From Sabethes cyaneus (lineage: Eukaryota; Arthropoda; Insecta; Diptera; Culicidae), in NCBI RefSeq assembly GCF_943734655.1, contig NC_071354.1:75308838-75372837 (forward strand): a DNA stretch of 64,000 bases, in the 5' to 3' direction. Numbering within the stretch: the first letter of the stretch is position 1; each line of letters begins with the position of its first letter. Below, piece by piece: positions 22,001-30,542 of the stretch. The notes beneath the pieces are model-generated. The model did not search any database. It had not been told where the DNA came from and saw only the letters and a program-made list of their open reading frames with translations. Made by a program: the position numbers and the translations under genes.

Positions 22001-24696
22001 GAAAATGGTGATAATTTTTTTTTATTCCAGCTTGCTAGCCAATGCTTCTAACAATCGTACTGTTCCACCGACTCCGTTCGACTTGAACGCTAGTGATACT
22101 ACAAGCTCTAGTGTAACTACCAGTCCAAATTCTTCCGCAAGCACGACAAGCTCAAACTCGAGTACGGCTCCAAGCAGTCCAACGTCACATTTCGTGACAT
22201 CTGCAGCAACCGCCACAGCAGTAACTACTACTACTAGTGGCCACTCAAATCGGGATCATAAAGAGAAACGTCACTCGTTGACAACATTTGCAGTCAGTTC
22301 TACTGGGGGGCCAGTTCTCGTAGGTGGATCTCTTCATCATCCTGATCGGTAAAAACTCACTGCTTCTCTATAATAAATAATTTAGTAATTTATTTTGAAT
22401 TACAGGCATTCTGCAGAAATTCTTAACGTTGCTGAAACTGAGAGATCACAGCTGCAATCCAGCAATAAAACGTCTGCACCTTCCACGACTCCATCAGATC
22501 AATCACAGATGAATCGACCGGAAATACTCAATTGTCAGAAGACAAATGCAACTAAAACAAGTCAAGTATATCACCAGCATCCGCAACTACCTGCCACATA
22601 TGTCGCTCTCTATCCGTACAAACCTCAGAAGCCAGATGAGTTGGAGCTTAAAAAAGGATGTGAGTTTAATCGTAGCATAAACCATGGCCTTTGATTAAAT
22701 TCTCTTGTTTTAGCAATCTACTATGTAACGGAACGTTGTAAAGATGGTTGGTTTAAAGGAGCAAATCGACAACAAAAGACTGGCGTCTTCCCTGGTAACT
22801 ACGTAACTGTTTACAAGGGTCGTGAAGCTGGTCAATCTACCCGTAATCCACATCCCCAGGGACCATCTACTAGTGCCCAAAATCCGTCCAGTAACCTAGC
22901 ACAAATCACATTACCTGCCTTACCACCTAGAGATAGCACTACAAATTCAGCTGGCATCGTTTGGACAAAACAACAGACTCAATCCGGCAATTACATAGAT
23001 TCCTTATTTGGAAGAAAATCCGGAGGTACTCCCACAGATAAAAATTCTCCAGTGAGTTCTGCTCCAGCCGGAGGAGAAAATACCCAAGCAGCATGTCCCA
23101 CTTCAAAAGAAAAGAAAGATTCATCGGCAGTAAGTTTAATGAAAAGACTCACCAATATTAAGCGGTCGAAATCACCTACAAATTCGAGTGGCGGCAATAC
23201 GAATCCTGCTTACTCGATGGACAATCCTACGTTTGATGATAGCACGGTGGCAGCTGCTTCAACAATCGTCAAACCAAATCTTCAGCAGATAATCAATCCA
23301 GTGCACGTCAGGTATTTTTCCAAAATTTTCACTAGTGCGAAATAAAATTTCTAATAATAAATATTATAGATCTGGATCTTGCCCAAGCCAGCTCTTGCAA
23401 ACGTTTCCGGTGGATCAGATGATCGCCCACGGTCGGGAAAATGTTCCTTACATGTACGGTTCCCAAAGGGTGAAGCCCCACAAAGAACGTCCGTCGATGC
23501 ACGGGTATTTATAACTACATATTCATTCTTGTTCCAATGTGAAACACTAACCCACTGCCAACTTACTATTCAGGTTAAAAAATGACAACACTACTAAAGA
23601 CTCGGCCAAACATTTTGCTAAAGCAGTACAACAGCAATCGCACGAGGCACCGGCTGGATCATCGTCAACCGGTGGTCCGAAACAATCGCAAGCCTATCAC
23701 CGAAAATCTCAAAGCCTTGACGCTTCCGCAATTATCGGACAGATGAATGGCGCACCATCAAAGCCAAAATCACACTCGCAAACCGTACGAGAAAGGTGAG
23801 CAAATGCAGTTCTTTGTGTCATCATTTGAGTATATTGTACATATATCTTTATTTAGTATATTTTGTAATCTTTTGCCCCATTAGATGCTACTTGGGTGCT
23901 GAATTATATCTAAAAGTGCCTTATCCTACTCGTGGCCCCTTTTGTCTACAATTGTACATTTGTTTTCGTTCCGTGACTTTCCATCATGCCAGAAACAAAA
24001 CCCTTTTTCCTCATTTGGACATCCCTCCCCTTTTGTTAGCTTTTTCTCTTTTGTCCCTCAGCTACTACATCTGGTTTCTGTCTGGAGATTTCTATAATAA
24101 AGCGGAAACAAAACCTTTTTCCCTTATTTGGACTTCCGCCCACTCCTTCCACCGCCATGCATTTCTGACAACCCTTTTTGTCGTCCTGCCATTTGTACAT
24201 CTGTCATTGGTTCGAAAATTCACATGATACAAGACAAACAAAGTCCTTTTTTATATTTGAATCCCCTCCTCTTTTTGTCAACACACTATACAGATTTCTT
24301 CAAGTCATTCAAGGAACATTGCTTAGTTTGATGAAGAATCGTACAGGCATTCCGAAGTTATGGCAGGGCATACAAACATACAAACATACATTGACTCTTA
24401 AACTCAGAAACACTACGACGCATTCTTCGGAACGTCATCTCTATTTGTAGTTTAAATCACTTCTGTCTTAGTCCAAACTTTAGCTAAATCTTTCGAATTA
24501 ATAATAATAATCTTTTTATTTTAGATTCAAGTGCATCGTTCCGTATCCACCGAACAGCGAGTACGAGCTAGAACTGCGTGTCGGAGACATAGTGCTGGTG
24601 CACAAAAAACGTGACAATGGTTGGTACAAGGGCACACATCAGCGTTCCGGTAAAACCGGTCTATTTCCGGCGTCCTTCGTCGAGCCAGACATCTGA
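1082..24696 (+). CDS. POSH: POSH (Plenty of SH3s) RING/SH3 scaffold, ten exons
   Basis: Exons read by GT-AG joins: 1082-1195, 20825-20933, 21082-21442, 21623-21970, 22031-22348, 22406-22659, 22714-23311, 23370-23504, 23574-23795, 24525-24696. They total 2631 nt (876 aa plus TGA), with every phase agreeing. The protein starts with a C3HC4 RING: C12, C15, C28, H30, C33, C36, C49, C52. Four SH3 domains follow at about 183-236, 245-305, 480-537 and 820-876; the last ends the protein. The linkers are Gln-, Ser- and Thr-rich. This order and length match fly POSH. The family is an E3 ubiquitin ligase and scaffold for Rac/JNK signalling, apoptosis and endosomal sorting (family knowledge). The start is supported by an in-frame TAG two codons upstream. 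The first intron, 19.6 kb, splits the RING between C36 and C49. Sure of identity; the linker exon joins deserve transcript support. Confidence 0.95.
1196..2295. other. POSH intron 1, 5' part without recognised feature
   Basis: Begins with the donor GTAAGG at 1196. AT-rich DNA with no recognisable coding, RNA or transposon signature. Confidence 0.5.
2296..4870 (-). mobile_element. RTE-like non-LTR retrotransposon, nearly full-length coding part
   Basis: Reading on the minus strand, an apurinic-type endonuclease opens with GTWNVRTL near 4850-4826. It continues to about 4270 with SDHYLVV-type motifs to 4120, shifts frame at about 4270 and again near 3850, and then runs into a 520-residue reverse transcriptase frame at 3889-2327. 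RT landmarks are YRGITLLN, FVDFKAAYDSV, GLKQGDTLSNLLFNIALE and the catalytic FADD. The C-terminal part has the RTLIFPVALYGHESWTLK and GRLRWAGHVARM signatures common to RTE/JAM1-like insect elements. The 3' end at 2296 carries an AAGTAAGTAAG tail. The copy is broken by frameshifts and probably dead. Clade assignment beyond 'RTE-like' is inference. Confidence 0.85.
4885..5020. repeat. Short palindromic AT-rich repeat (possible MITE relic)
   Basis: Contains complementary stretches around TTTTACCGAA/TTCGGTAAAA-type words (near 4957 and 4985) and GACGTTTGGTAA. Resembles short palindromic insect MITEs. Ends and target duplication could not be defined. Confidence 0.35.
5033..5290. repeat. Dispersed repeat, copy 1
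   Basis: The part at about 5210-5285 (GAGGCGCCAGGTGGGAGCTT ... CCATTTCATACCC) matches 18364-18445 with scattered differences, so this is a dispersed family. Class not recognised; no terminal repeats were found in this copy. Confidence 0.45.
5584..5735 (-). repeat. Left (3') LTR of decayed BEL/Pao element
   Basis: Direct partner of 11275-11458. The left edge is set where similarity starts (GGTTGCAAATGCAAC); the right edge is approximate because the copies diverge. Confidence 0.55.
5854..7092 (-). pseudogene. BEL/Pao integrase domain, interrupted
   Basis: Minus-strand reading gives an integrase with a zinc-binding style start (RTQCQFCKNRLA, about 7015-6980), a catalytic-core segment YVDIDYFGPMYVTVGRR near 6900-6850, and, after a 407-bp insertion, NSRPLTELPLENE and LLGSSDG near 6340-6260. 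The C-terminal segment has PRNSWPKGRVVRAI and VKLAVLDV near 6078-5940. The two halves join naturally if the insertion 6374-6780 and one target copy are removed. Several frameshifts make it non-functional. Confidence 0.75.
6374..6780. mobile_element. hAT-type non-autonomous element inside BEL integrase
   Basis: Begins CAGGGATG and ends CATCCCTG, so the 8-bp tips are exact inverted repeats. It is flanked by GAGCCAAC (6366-6373) and CAGCCAAC (6781-6788), an 8-bp target duplication with one mismatch. Both features are typical of the hAT superfamily. It is 407 bp long with no transposase frame. It splits the integrase coding sequence of the surrounding BEL/Pao copy, so it arrived later. Confidence 0.8.
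7434..8462 (-). pseudogene. BEL/Pao RNase H region
   Basis: A 342-residue open frame carrying BEL/Pao pol sequence after the RT: TKRQILSTMMMIYDPLGLL, HVFVDASENGFAAVANLRF (RNase H first Asp), RLKLQAAVIGARLAN and FFWTNSCDVLCWLNSDHRKY, where the family usually has TDS. It lies directly downstream of the RT frame at 8556-9146 and upstream of the integrase. It is unusually long for such a decayed copy. Confidence 0.8.
8556..9420 (-). pseudogene. BEL/Pao reverse transcriptase
   Basis: The frame at 9146-8556 contains RIVWDAAAKVAGTSLN, SVLRRFREFRIAV and the catalytic HYVDDML, with the MTFGATCSPSWAQYV element between them. These are diagnostic of BEL/Pao RT. The preceding segment at 9420-9166 is the protease-RT linker (LLSKDDERAEQLL). 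A frameshift separates the two, and another separates this from the RNase H frame. Confidence 0.82.
9561..10128 (-). pseudogene. BEL/Pao zinc-knuckle and protease region
   Basis: Two overlapping minus-strand frames. One has CRKC/CTVREECGRNGCSYMTH, a Cys/His-rich gag end. The other has YAFLDDGFSVTLME, the retropepsin-like DUF1758 site where the family normally reads FLDEG or FLDSG. The frames are offset by a frameshift near 9880. Confidence 0.7.
10203..11231 (-). pseudogene. BEL/Pao gag with degenerate PHD finger
   Basis: Starts at 11231 with a PHD-like finger: CGIC, DDCGQWFHFKYVG and CSSCE. The first Cys of one pair and the Cys after the His are replaced by Tyr. A stop follows at about 10926. 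Gag text resumes at 10520-10203 (LDWARHRQTLNTVTLSEFSSW) before a C-terminal CVICDEE. It parallels the intact PHD-gag of the element at 13332-17360, so an N-terminal PHD is shared by two different BEL copies here. Confidence 0.65.
11275..11458 (-). repeat. Right (5') LTR of decayed BEL/Pao element
   Basis: Starts TGTTGCGAATGCAACA, itself palindromic, and matches 5584-5735 in direct orientation with an internal insertion. The outer edge is placed where the neighbouring SINE similarity begins; approximate. Confidence 0.55.
11459..11736 (-). mobile_element. tRNA-derived SINE, family A copy 1
   Basis: Matches 27276-27523 over its length. On the minus strand it reads from a tRNA-like head with an exact pol III B box, GGTTCGAATCC (complement of 11672-11682), and a plausible A-box region (CAGCGAGTCACATG). 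It then has a GATTATAAC segment and a body ending in an A-rich tail at the left. No target duplication was resolved. Confidence 0.65.
11770..12235 (+). pseudogene. Tc1/mariner-type transposase relic
   Basis: In shifting frames the plus strand gives KFDVPENLRKQKMSKFAKKF, then CGKQSTPYV, then WPDLVLCHYANDVLE (about 12069-12113). The last is the second catalytic-Asp segment of Tc1/mariner (usual WPDLASCHYA). A C-terminal KVVKTVEEMKKAWVNKQ follows near 12182-12232. Stops interrupt it several times and no terminal inverted repeats were found. Recognition rests on the DDE-like motif. Confidence 0.6.
12310..13331 (+). mobile_element. Non-LTR retrotransposon 3' part with RNase H
   Basis: An open frame at 12328-13137 (269 aa) encodes RNase H with the catalytic set in order: YTDGSKM, QAEIQAI, MSDIQAAL and GHCGIDGNERADALA. 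A CRFCGIEKEDSEHL zinc-like tail follows, typical of I/Loa/R1-type elements that carry RNase H. The rest of the element is missing upstream (5' truncation). Its non-coding tail reaches 13331 and probably resumes at 17361-17420 after the LTR element, ending in an A-rich run. Confidence 0.75.
13332..13999 (-). repeat. 3' LTR of young BEL/Pao-type element
   Basis: 668 bp. On the plus strand it starts TGTTTCGAAAG and ends GTTGCAACA. It differs from 16693-17360 at three positions (near 13443, 13522 and 13586). It contains the antisense splice-signal cluster described separately. Confidence 0.93.
13948..16656 (-). CDS. PHD finger-gag-aspartic protease polyprotein of BEL/Pao-type element
   Basis: 902 residues, uninterrupted. 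Residues about 30-75 form a C4HC3 PHD finger (CEIC, CDGCEKWFHSRCVGG, WYCKGAAC). A Glu/Lys/Met-rich coiled coil covers about 80-210. The DUF1759-type gag core around 290-370 has LPTFSGKPCEWPLFYAAY. Zinc knuckles follow (CKVCQNTNHRLRNC; CCVCLNGHGGQC), then a DUF1758 protease with FLDEGASVTLVE. About 110 basic residues then show no pol motif and the frame ends inside the LTR. Gag would assemble particles and the protease would process it (family knowledge). ATG at 16656 lies 36 bp inside the 5' LTR. The absence of all later pol domains is the notable feature. Confidence 0.88.
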   Translation of the reverse strand: MSIQPRNTSSDAESTADETEMSLTATPCEICGPSTINEEMIECDGCEKWFHSRCVGGVDISKSAKWYCKGAACQQLAQEYKKQLKEASKRKSKGRKNTDEADQLPVNPAKGVSSMEQKMKALKEKQKRMEEELDAEMMLKQMERKIMLEMEKKRIEMERKMQSEEEEEKRLMRETVLKEKCEQIRRMEADQLAFEKQVEELDRKLSALKKVSGKSSPRIAREQTEVQKLKHPGKGNPEEDSEDEFDDCERNSGQSKLSTTLHNVAMIEQKQIGPTKAQLAARRGLAYKLPTFSGKPCEWPLFYAAYKASNEICGYMDHENLVRLQEFLTGDALDLVSGQLLLPQSIPRVIEQLRMHYGRPEQLLKSLLDKVRRLESPKSDKLASFIPFGNAVEQLCEHLEASGLQQHLVNPLLIQDLVDKLPDPDKREWVRYKRHEREVTLRTLTNFLMDIVADACEANVSFDYESELRSNGNGQSAKAKLMENRALFSDNESDELSIEANERKILKPCKVCQNTNHRLRNCPEFKRLSYSDRLKVVTREKLCCVCLNGHGGQCRLKVRCNVGDCNEQHNALLHPVGNVSGFSAHIQSSESVIFRMIPVQLYCGDRSIKVLAFLDEGASVTLVEKNLANQLGITGEQEGLTIRWTADVTREETESRRMNIWASGVGVGANNKLLLHSVRTVQKLMLPCQKLDTSELATRYEHMRNLPIESYEEQPKLLIGLNNIHFFAPLEMKAGEADEPIAVRCKLGWTVYGPKCSTLADTDCYISFHQEESRIAVHQASIEDRRMEKKRPYKRVKSETRPGSCLGFDNLGPSEVVVGRRKEKCSKRRKRSIAEAVIKRTEERIQQGNMRAADRSEGSVQRRAWQCWRFSKSRTTRSTLDVTGGGVATRHSPVNESWLTDP
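16693..17360 (-). repeat. 5' LTR of young BEL/Pao-type element
   Basis: 668 bp and 99.6 percent identical by eye to 13332-13999. The minus-strand promoter should lie here. The first 36 bp inside (16657-16692) precede the gag ATG and should hold the primer-binding site; I could not match it to a specific tRNA. Confidence 0.93.
17421..17529. other. Intron DNA without recognised feature
   Basis: A short AT-rich stretch with GCGATATCGC-like palindromic words near 17423-17432 and 17471-17501. No family recognised. Confidence 0.4.
17530..17870 (-). mobile_element. tRNA-derived SINE, family B copy 1
   Basis: On the minus strand a tRNA-like head (ACCGTAGCCGCAAGGTTATT) is followed by a B box in GTGGGTTCGAATC (complement of about 17795-17807). 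The body shares GTAGAATTCAGCATG-like and AATAAACC stretches with 33360-33610, showing a dispersed family. The left end is approximate. Confidence 0.55.
17951..18490. repeat. Element bounded by inverted repeats (MITE-like)
   Basis: Left TACAGTAGATCCAAATTTGA (17951-17970) and its reverse complement at 18471-18490 agree except for a small indel. Together they bound about 540 bp without coding potential. The unit ACATTGGGCGCTTGATTATC occurs at 18440 and again at 18567. The inner part near 18364-18445 is the second copy of the dispersed repeat at 5210-5285. The superfamily is unclear; no target duplication was resolved. Confidence 0.5.
18600..20824. other. POSH intron 1, 3' part without recognised feature
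   Basis: AT-rich intronic DNA ending in the acceptor TGCTTCTCAG at 20815-20824. It contains an 11-bp C run near 20214 and scattered short open frames without motifs. No transposon recognised. Confidence 0.5.
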
Positions 24697-24909
24697 TATC
24701 TGAAACTAGGTACTCGAAAGAAATTTTAATTGTTTTAAATGAAACCGAATGCATTGTATTATGTATGCATTTAAGTAGACCCGGTGCTCTAGTATTAACA
24801 AAAGACACCGTTGTTGGCTTTGTGTTAAATTTCATGATGAAGATAATAACCGTACATAATTTAGCAATACAATTAAATAATTGTAAGCTTCCGAATGATA
24901 ACAAATAAA
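24697..24909 (+). terminator. POSH 3' UTR with polyadenylation signal
   Basis: Follows the POSH TGA. A canonical AATAAA occurs at 24904-24909, about 208 bp downstream of the stop. Later signals could also be used. Confidence 0.5.
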
Positions 24910-26170
24910 TCACTAGAACAACACCTTAAATTAGGCCAACAAAAGTGCAAATTTGTACCTAATTGTTCTCTATTAGGTCTTTTCAAAGTCTGATTGAGTA
25001 AATATATAGTTATATCATGTTTTTAAAACGTTATATTTGTCTCGGTATACGTGGGCGTCCAAATTTATTGTATTTTAATATAGAGAACTGTACTGTACAA
25101 ATTCAACATGTTCATTTTGAATCTAGGCAATTCGACTAATAATTCTCACAGTCTATTCTTGTGCATTTACATAATCTAATCGAGCAGGCTACAAATCTCG
25201 TGTGTCTAAAACTTTAATCGTTTACTCATTCCAAATATTATCAAACAGTAAAAACACAGAGTTTAATATACAAACAATTTCTTAATATACTACTCCAATC
25301 ATGAATGTTGTGTTAAACTGCAAATATTTGAAACCAATAGTGAAAGCAAAACTATCCATATAGCAAATTTTTAAGCAACAGTATAAGCATACGTAACGTG
25401 TTTCATGTACATCAATAAATAGTAATAGCGCAAATCTATATTTCAAATCATGATGCAAACCTACATATATTTGTCTGTCAACAGCAACACTAATTCTAGA
25501 AAAATGTTTTAGTTTCTCTGCGGTAGAAAGAATATCGCAAAGTATTCAGCGGTAAAAGAGAATCGTGCAAAATCCGAAGAAGATATAAAACCAAGCGATC
25601 CACTATTTATGCAAACTGCTAGCATATATGTTTTTATTTTGGAAAACATTAGAATGTTTAATTATTCGTTGATTTTGGTGAAACGAAAAACCGAAAAATA
25701 CTTAGTTTAAAGAAAACATGTCATGCAATACTTTAACAAGAGGTATGAACAAAAACAGAATAATTCTGAATAGGACAGAGAGCAAAATCAACCAGCAGGC
25801 ACAAGTCTTCTCGGGACAGGGTAAATATAATTGCCACTAGTAAATCGTTATTTGAAACACACAAAAACAGATGCCTTCTATGGATGGGATAAAAAAACTA
25901 AATAGTCTGAACGGTAGAGACATTTTTGTGCCTCTGGAGAAATTTGCGGATGGCGTCAGGCAATCACTTTTGCAACGTGTCGCCATAAAATGGTTCTGAG
26001 CTTGTTGCAAACCTGATGCCATCTGAAATTTTCGATAGAGCATTTTTGGCAGTTGAAATTATAAACGATGTGAAACAGGTATACTCGTACTTTAAATAAA
26101 CTATAAAATTGGACATGTTGATTTTCCTTCCGAAGAATTATCACAACAATCTTTTTCAATTTTTTCTTAT
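24910..26170. other. Intergenic AT-rich DNA
   Basis: No gene, RNA or transposon recognised. It may include an extended POSH 3' UTR. Confidence 0.45.
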
Positions 26171-26179
26171 TTTTTTCGG

Positions 26180-26575
26180 CAACAATCCGATTAGAAGGCC
26201 CTATTGATATCTATTGCCCGACTTTTTACTTCACGACTTACATTGTTTTCACATGGCAATAACGTAGACAAGTTTGTCGACTACTTCAAATGTGTCTCAA
26301 CCTATCACTACGGTAGTTCTAACGCCTGAAGGACTACCATGCTCTCTATCAGCCAACATATATTTCGTTTGTGCATGAGTGTATGATAAACCGTATCCTC
26401 TGAATCTTCAACTGAATCGTACGCCGCCTTAAAGTCTCTAAATAGGTGTAAAGTCTACAAGTAGAATTCTCGGAATTTATCGGGAATCTGTCACATGGTG
26501 AACATTAGGGGTTATCTTTAACAATCCAAATTGTTCCGTAAGCGCTTGCTATGAACAAATGTAATTCCGATCAGC
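26180..26575 (-). pseudogene. RTE-like reverse transcriptase relic
   Basis: Minus-strand fragments correspond to the RT of the 2296-4870 family: a DFKAAYDSV-like segment near 26440-26400 and the KTKYMLA-like and VVDKLVYV-like segments near 26370-26270. It is heavily degraded with stops and indels. Confidence 0.55.
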
Positions 26576-26639
26576 TCAAAATTCCCTATGAAAGTCGATT
26601 TTTCGAATGATCAATTAAAAACAGCGGTCAATGGGCATG

Positions 26640-26870
26640 CATTGAAGACGACACATGCTGGATTCCTGCTTTCAGAATCCCGAGGATTCCTATTTCATAG
26701 TACAGAGGCTTCCCTTATCGAGCTATAGGTATCCTGGGGATTCGTCTTTTGGATTCTCATATAAAAATCCTGGTTCTATGAGCGAAGCATTCTGCTCGAA
26801 TCCTTTGCAAAATTTCTCTACTCGATTCAAATGCAAAGAATTCCACAGATCCTGCGCGAATCTTCAGATC
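26640..26870. repeat. GGATTC/GAATCC-rich degenerate repeat
   Basis: The words GGATTC, GAATCC and AATCCTG recur many times in both orientations over about 230 bp. This gives a mosaic of small inverted repeats. No known family recognised. Confidence 0.35.
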
Positions 26871-27275
26871 GTCCGGGGAGTGTTCTTCTCTTTCTTTTTT
26901 AGATGCACAACTATAACCTACGTCTTCTCGCTAATCTCCTTTATTTTTGCTTCTGTTTTGCTTTCTAAGAGCCGTTCCTTTGCTTCACATAATCATTGTA
27001 TGCTTGATCATGGTTTTTGCCCCGCCAAAGGTGGCCCTAACAGAGGGCGTTCAAAAATGACCAATGCCCCGTCCGCGTCCCCGTCAAGCATTGTGCACGT
27101 CTCGTTTCTGCATAGAGAACTGAGAGTTGTTTTTCCAAGTAACCAAGTAATTAAACACAACCAGAGAAAAAGGAAAAAGAAGACAAGGTTCTATCTTTTC
27201 AGTCATCTTTTTTTTCGACCAAACCTCGTGATTTTAGTCATGACCTTGAAATGCAATCAGGCATATATTAATATT

Positions 27276-27523
27276 TTTTTTTAAACGATGGTTCTACAAT
27301 TGATGAAGGGACGGTAAGGGAAAGTAATGAAGAAGGATTTTTTGGGAAAGGAAGGGGGGGGGGGGGGGGTGATAATAGGTAGCTACGCTTAACAAATTGT
27401 CGTTGTGACTCCTACCTTTTGTCCACAGTTGGAAGGTGCATGGGTCGAACCAAGCTATAATCTAAGATTATAACCGGATTCGATCCCACAAGCCACAACA
27501 CCCGCCAGGGCATGTGGCTCGCT
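27276..27523 (-). mobile_element. tRNA-derived SINE, family A copy 2
   Basis: Matches 11459-11736: GGTTCTACAATTG near the tail, AGCTACGCTTAACAA, a GAAGGTGCATGG(G/A)TCGAACC segment, and the B-box region (complement of GGATTCGATCCCA). It contains a 16-base G run at 27354-27369. Confidence 0.65.
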
Positions 27524-28954
<1,431 letters not shown>

Positions 28955-29950
28955 CAAATCAATGGATCTTGGGTCACTCGTCGCCAATTTCCCAAGTGCC
29001 ACCTTGGATGTTGGCCCCGTCTGTTACTGGTGTCGGTGGAGTTATTGAAAAGAACCGTGTTCGTCGCACTGTCATCCGGTATCCATACGACGTGTCCGGC
29101 CCACCGGAGCCTCCCGATTTTCGCCAGATGTACGATGGGAATCTCTCCAAGCAGGGAATATTGGTCGTGATTAATACGGCTCCTCCATTCTCCGCTTTCT
29201 ATTTGTACTTCGCATAATATCATCCGCAGCATCTTCCGCTCGAACACGGCAAGGACGGAAACGTCATCACAGCTTCAAGTTCACACAGAACTACCGGTCC
29301 AATAAGGGTTTTGTACATTTTTAGCGTCGTACGGCGGCTTATGCTTCTTGATCGTAGCGCTTTACGAACGCCATAGTATAAACCCGATTTCTCATTTGAA
29401 TGCACTGCTGGGTCTCCTTTGTTGTGTTCTTGACCCCGGTCGCCGGCGATCCCAAATACACGAACTTATTTACCCCTTCTAGTTCATCGCTGTTAATGGT
29501 TATCGTCCGTAACAGGCGCACGTTTGTCTCTTTTGAGCTTCTTCCTTTCAGGTATTTGGTATTCGACGCTTTTATTCAGATTACCTCCGCCGTCACATAG
29601 TTCCTGACTGTGATATCATAGCCATCTGCGCAGCCTAATAGTTAGCTACCTTTACTGAACATTATACCTCTCGTTTCGATGCTGCCCGTTGGATCACATG
29701 TTTGTAAAACTCTGCTAGTAGACGGTCCTTAACAGCGGCTTTGTTGCTTTAATTACTCGTTTGACTTCTTGTACATCGGGTGCTGGGATTACGTGCTATT
29801 TTCCATGGGAATTCCTAGGTTAACTTCCGTTCCACGTCTTTCCGCAACCTCGCAATTGAGACACTTATCGAAGAACTACTTCCCCCTGTCAACCATCTCT
29901 AGTTTGTTTGTGATCCCTTCCTCGTCCCTATCATAAAGTCAGGTTTTGCT
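28955..29950 (-). pseudogene. RTE-like non-LTR 3' fragment
   Basis: The minus strand carries an RT linker (KLEMVDRGKQFFD near 29920-29880). After a gap come ELEGVNKFVYLGS (about 29480), MYKTLIGPVVL (about 29300), FERKMLRMIL (29244) and GRLRWAGHVVWIPDDSATN (about 29100). The palm with the FADD box is deleted or unreadable. It ends near 28955. Stops are frequent. Confidence 0.7.
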
Positions 29951-30131
29951 GGGACGCGTCGCGACTTCGCTCACATGTTTCTAATAAATGCACAGTCCTA
30001 CTTCGGACGAAAAAGGGTTGTGGTTGCGCGTACAACTGCAGCAAGAAAAGTTGCGTCGCGTCGCGTCGCAGTACCCTAAGCAGTTCGTGGTTTCTGTATT
30101 TGCCAGTACTCGCAACTTCGGTCCTTCGGTA

Positions 30132-30346
30132 TCCACCTTTTCGCGTGCGTAATGGCGGCTAGTGGGTACACTTTTCGACAATGTTTATTTGCTTTTGGGA
30201 ATTCCGCTCACGTACGCTTGAAAGTTCTATACAACAAACATTCAAGGCTGGAAATATCAAGCGTACGTGAGCGGAGTTCCCAAAAGCAAATAAACATTGT
30301 CGAAATGTGTACTCACTAGCCGCCATTATGCGCACAAAAAGGTGGA
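30132..30346. repeat. 215-bp inverted repeat, possible foldback MITE upstream of COG8
   Basis: Two 90-bp arms (30132-30221 and 30257-30346) are reverse complements with about seven mismatches around a 35-bp loop. TA dinucleotides flank both ends (30130-30131 and 30347-30348), as for a TA-inserting MITE. It ends about 200 bp before the COG8 start codon, so it may overlap the promoter. Confidence 0.85.
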
Positions 30347-30542
30347 TAACTCGGTTGTCTGTTTAGGTGATTTTCACATTTTGCTTACATGATTCTCTGA
30401 TAGCGTGTATAGCTGAAGTGATTTTTCTCAATTTAGAGTAAAAATAGCCGAACGTGTAGTTATCTATCAATGTAAACGTAAACATTGCAACGATTGCAAC
30501 TGATAAGTAAATTTCGGTGATTTTAGTATTTCGCACATTAAA

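Noticed and set aside
23820..24524. Open frames in the last POSH intron as an extra exon
   Set aside because: Pyrimidine-rich, partly repetitive intron; the phases of exons 9 and 10 join directly.
26655..27284. 209-residue plus-strand open frame
   Set aside because: No recognisable domain, low-complexity start made of GGATTC repeats, no splice or codon evidence for a gene.
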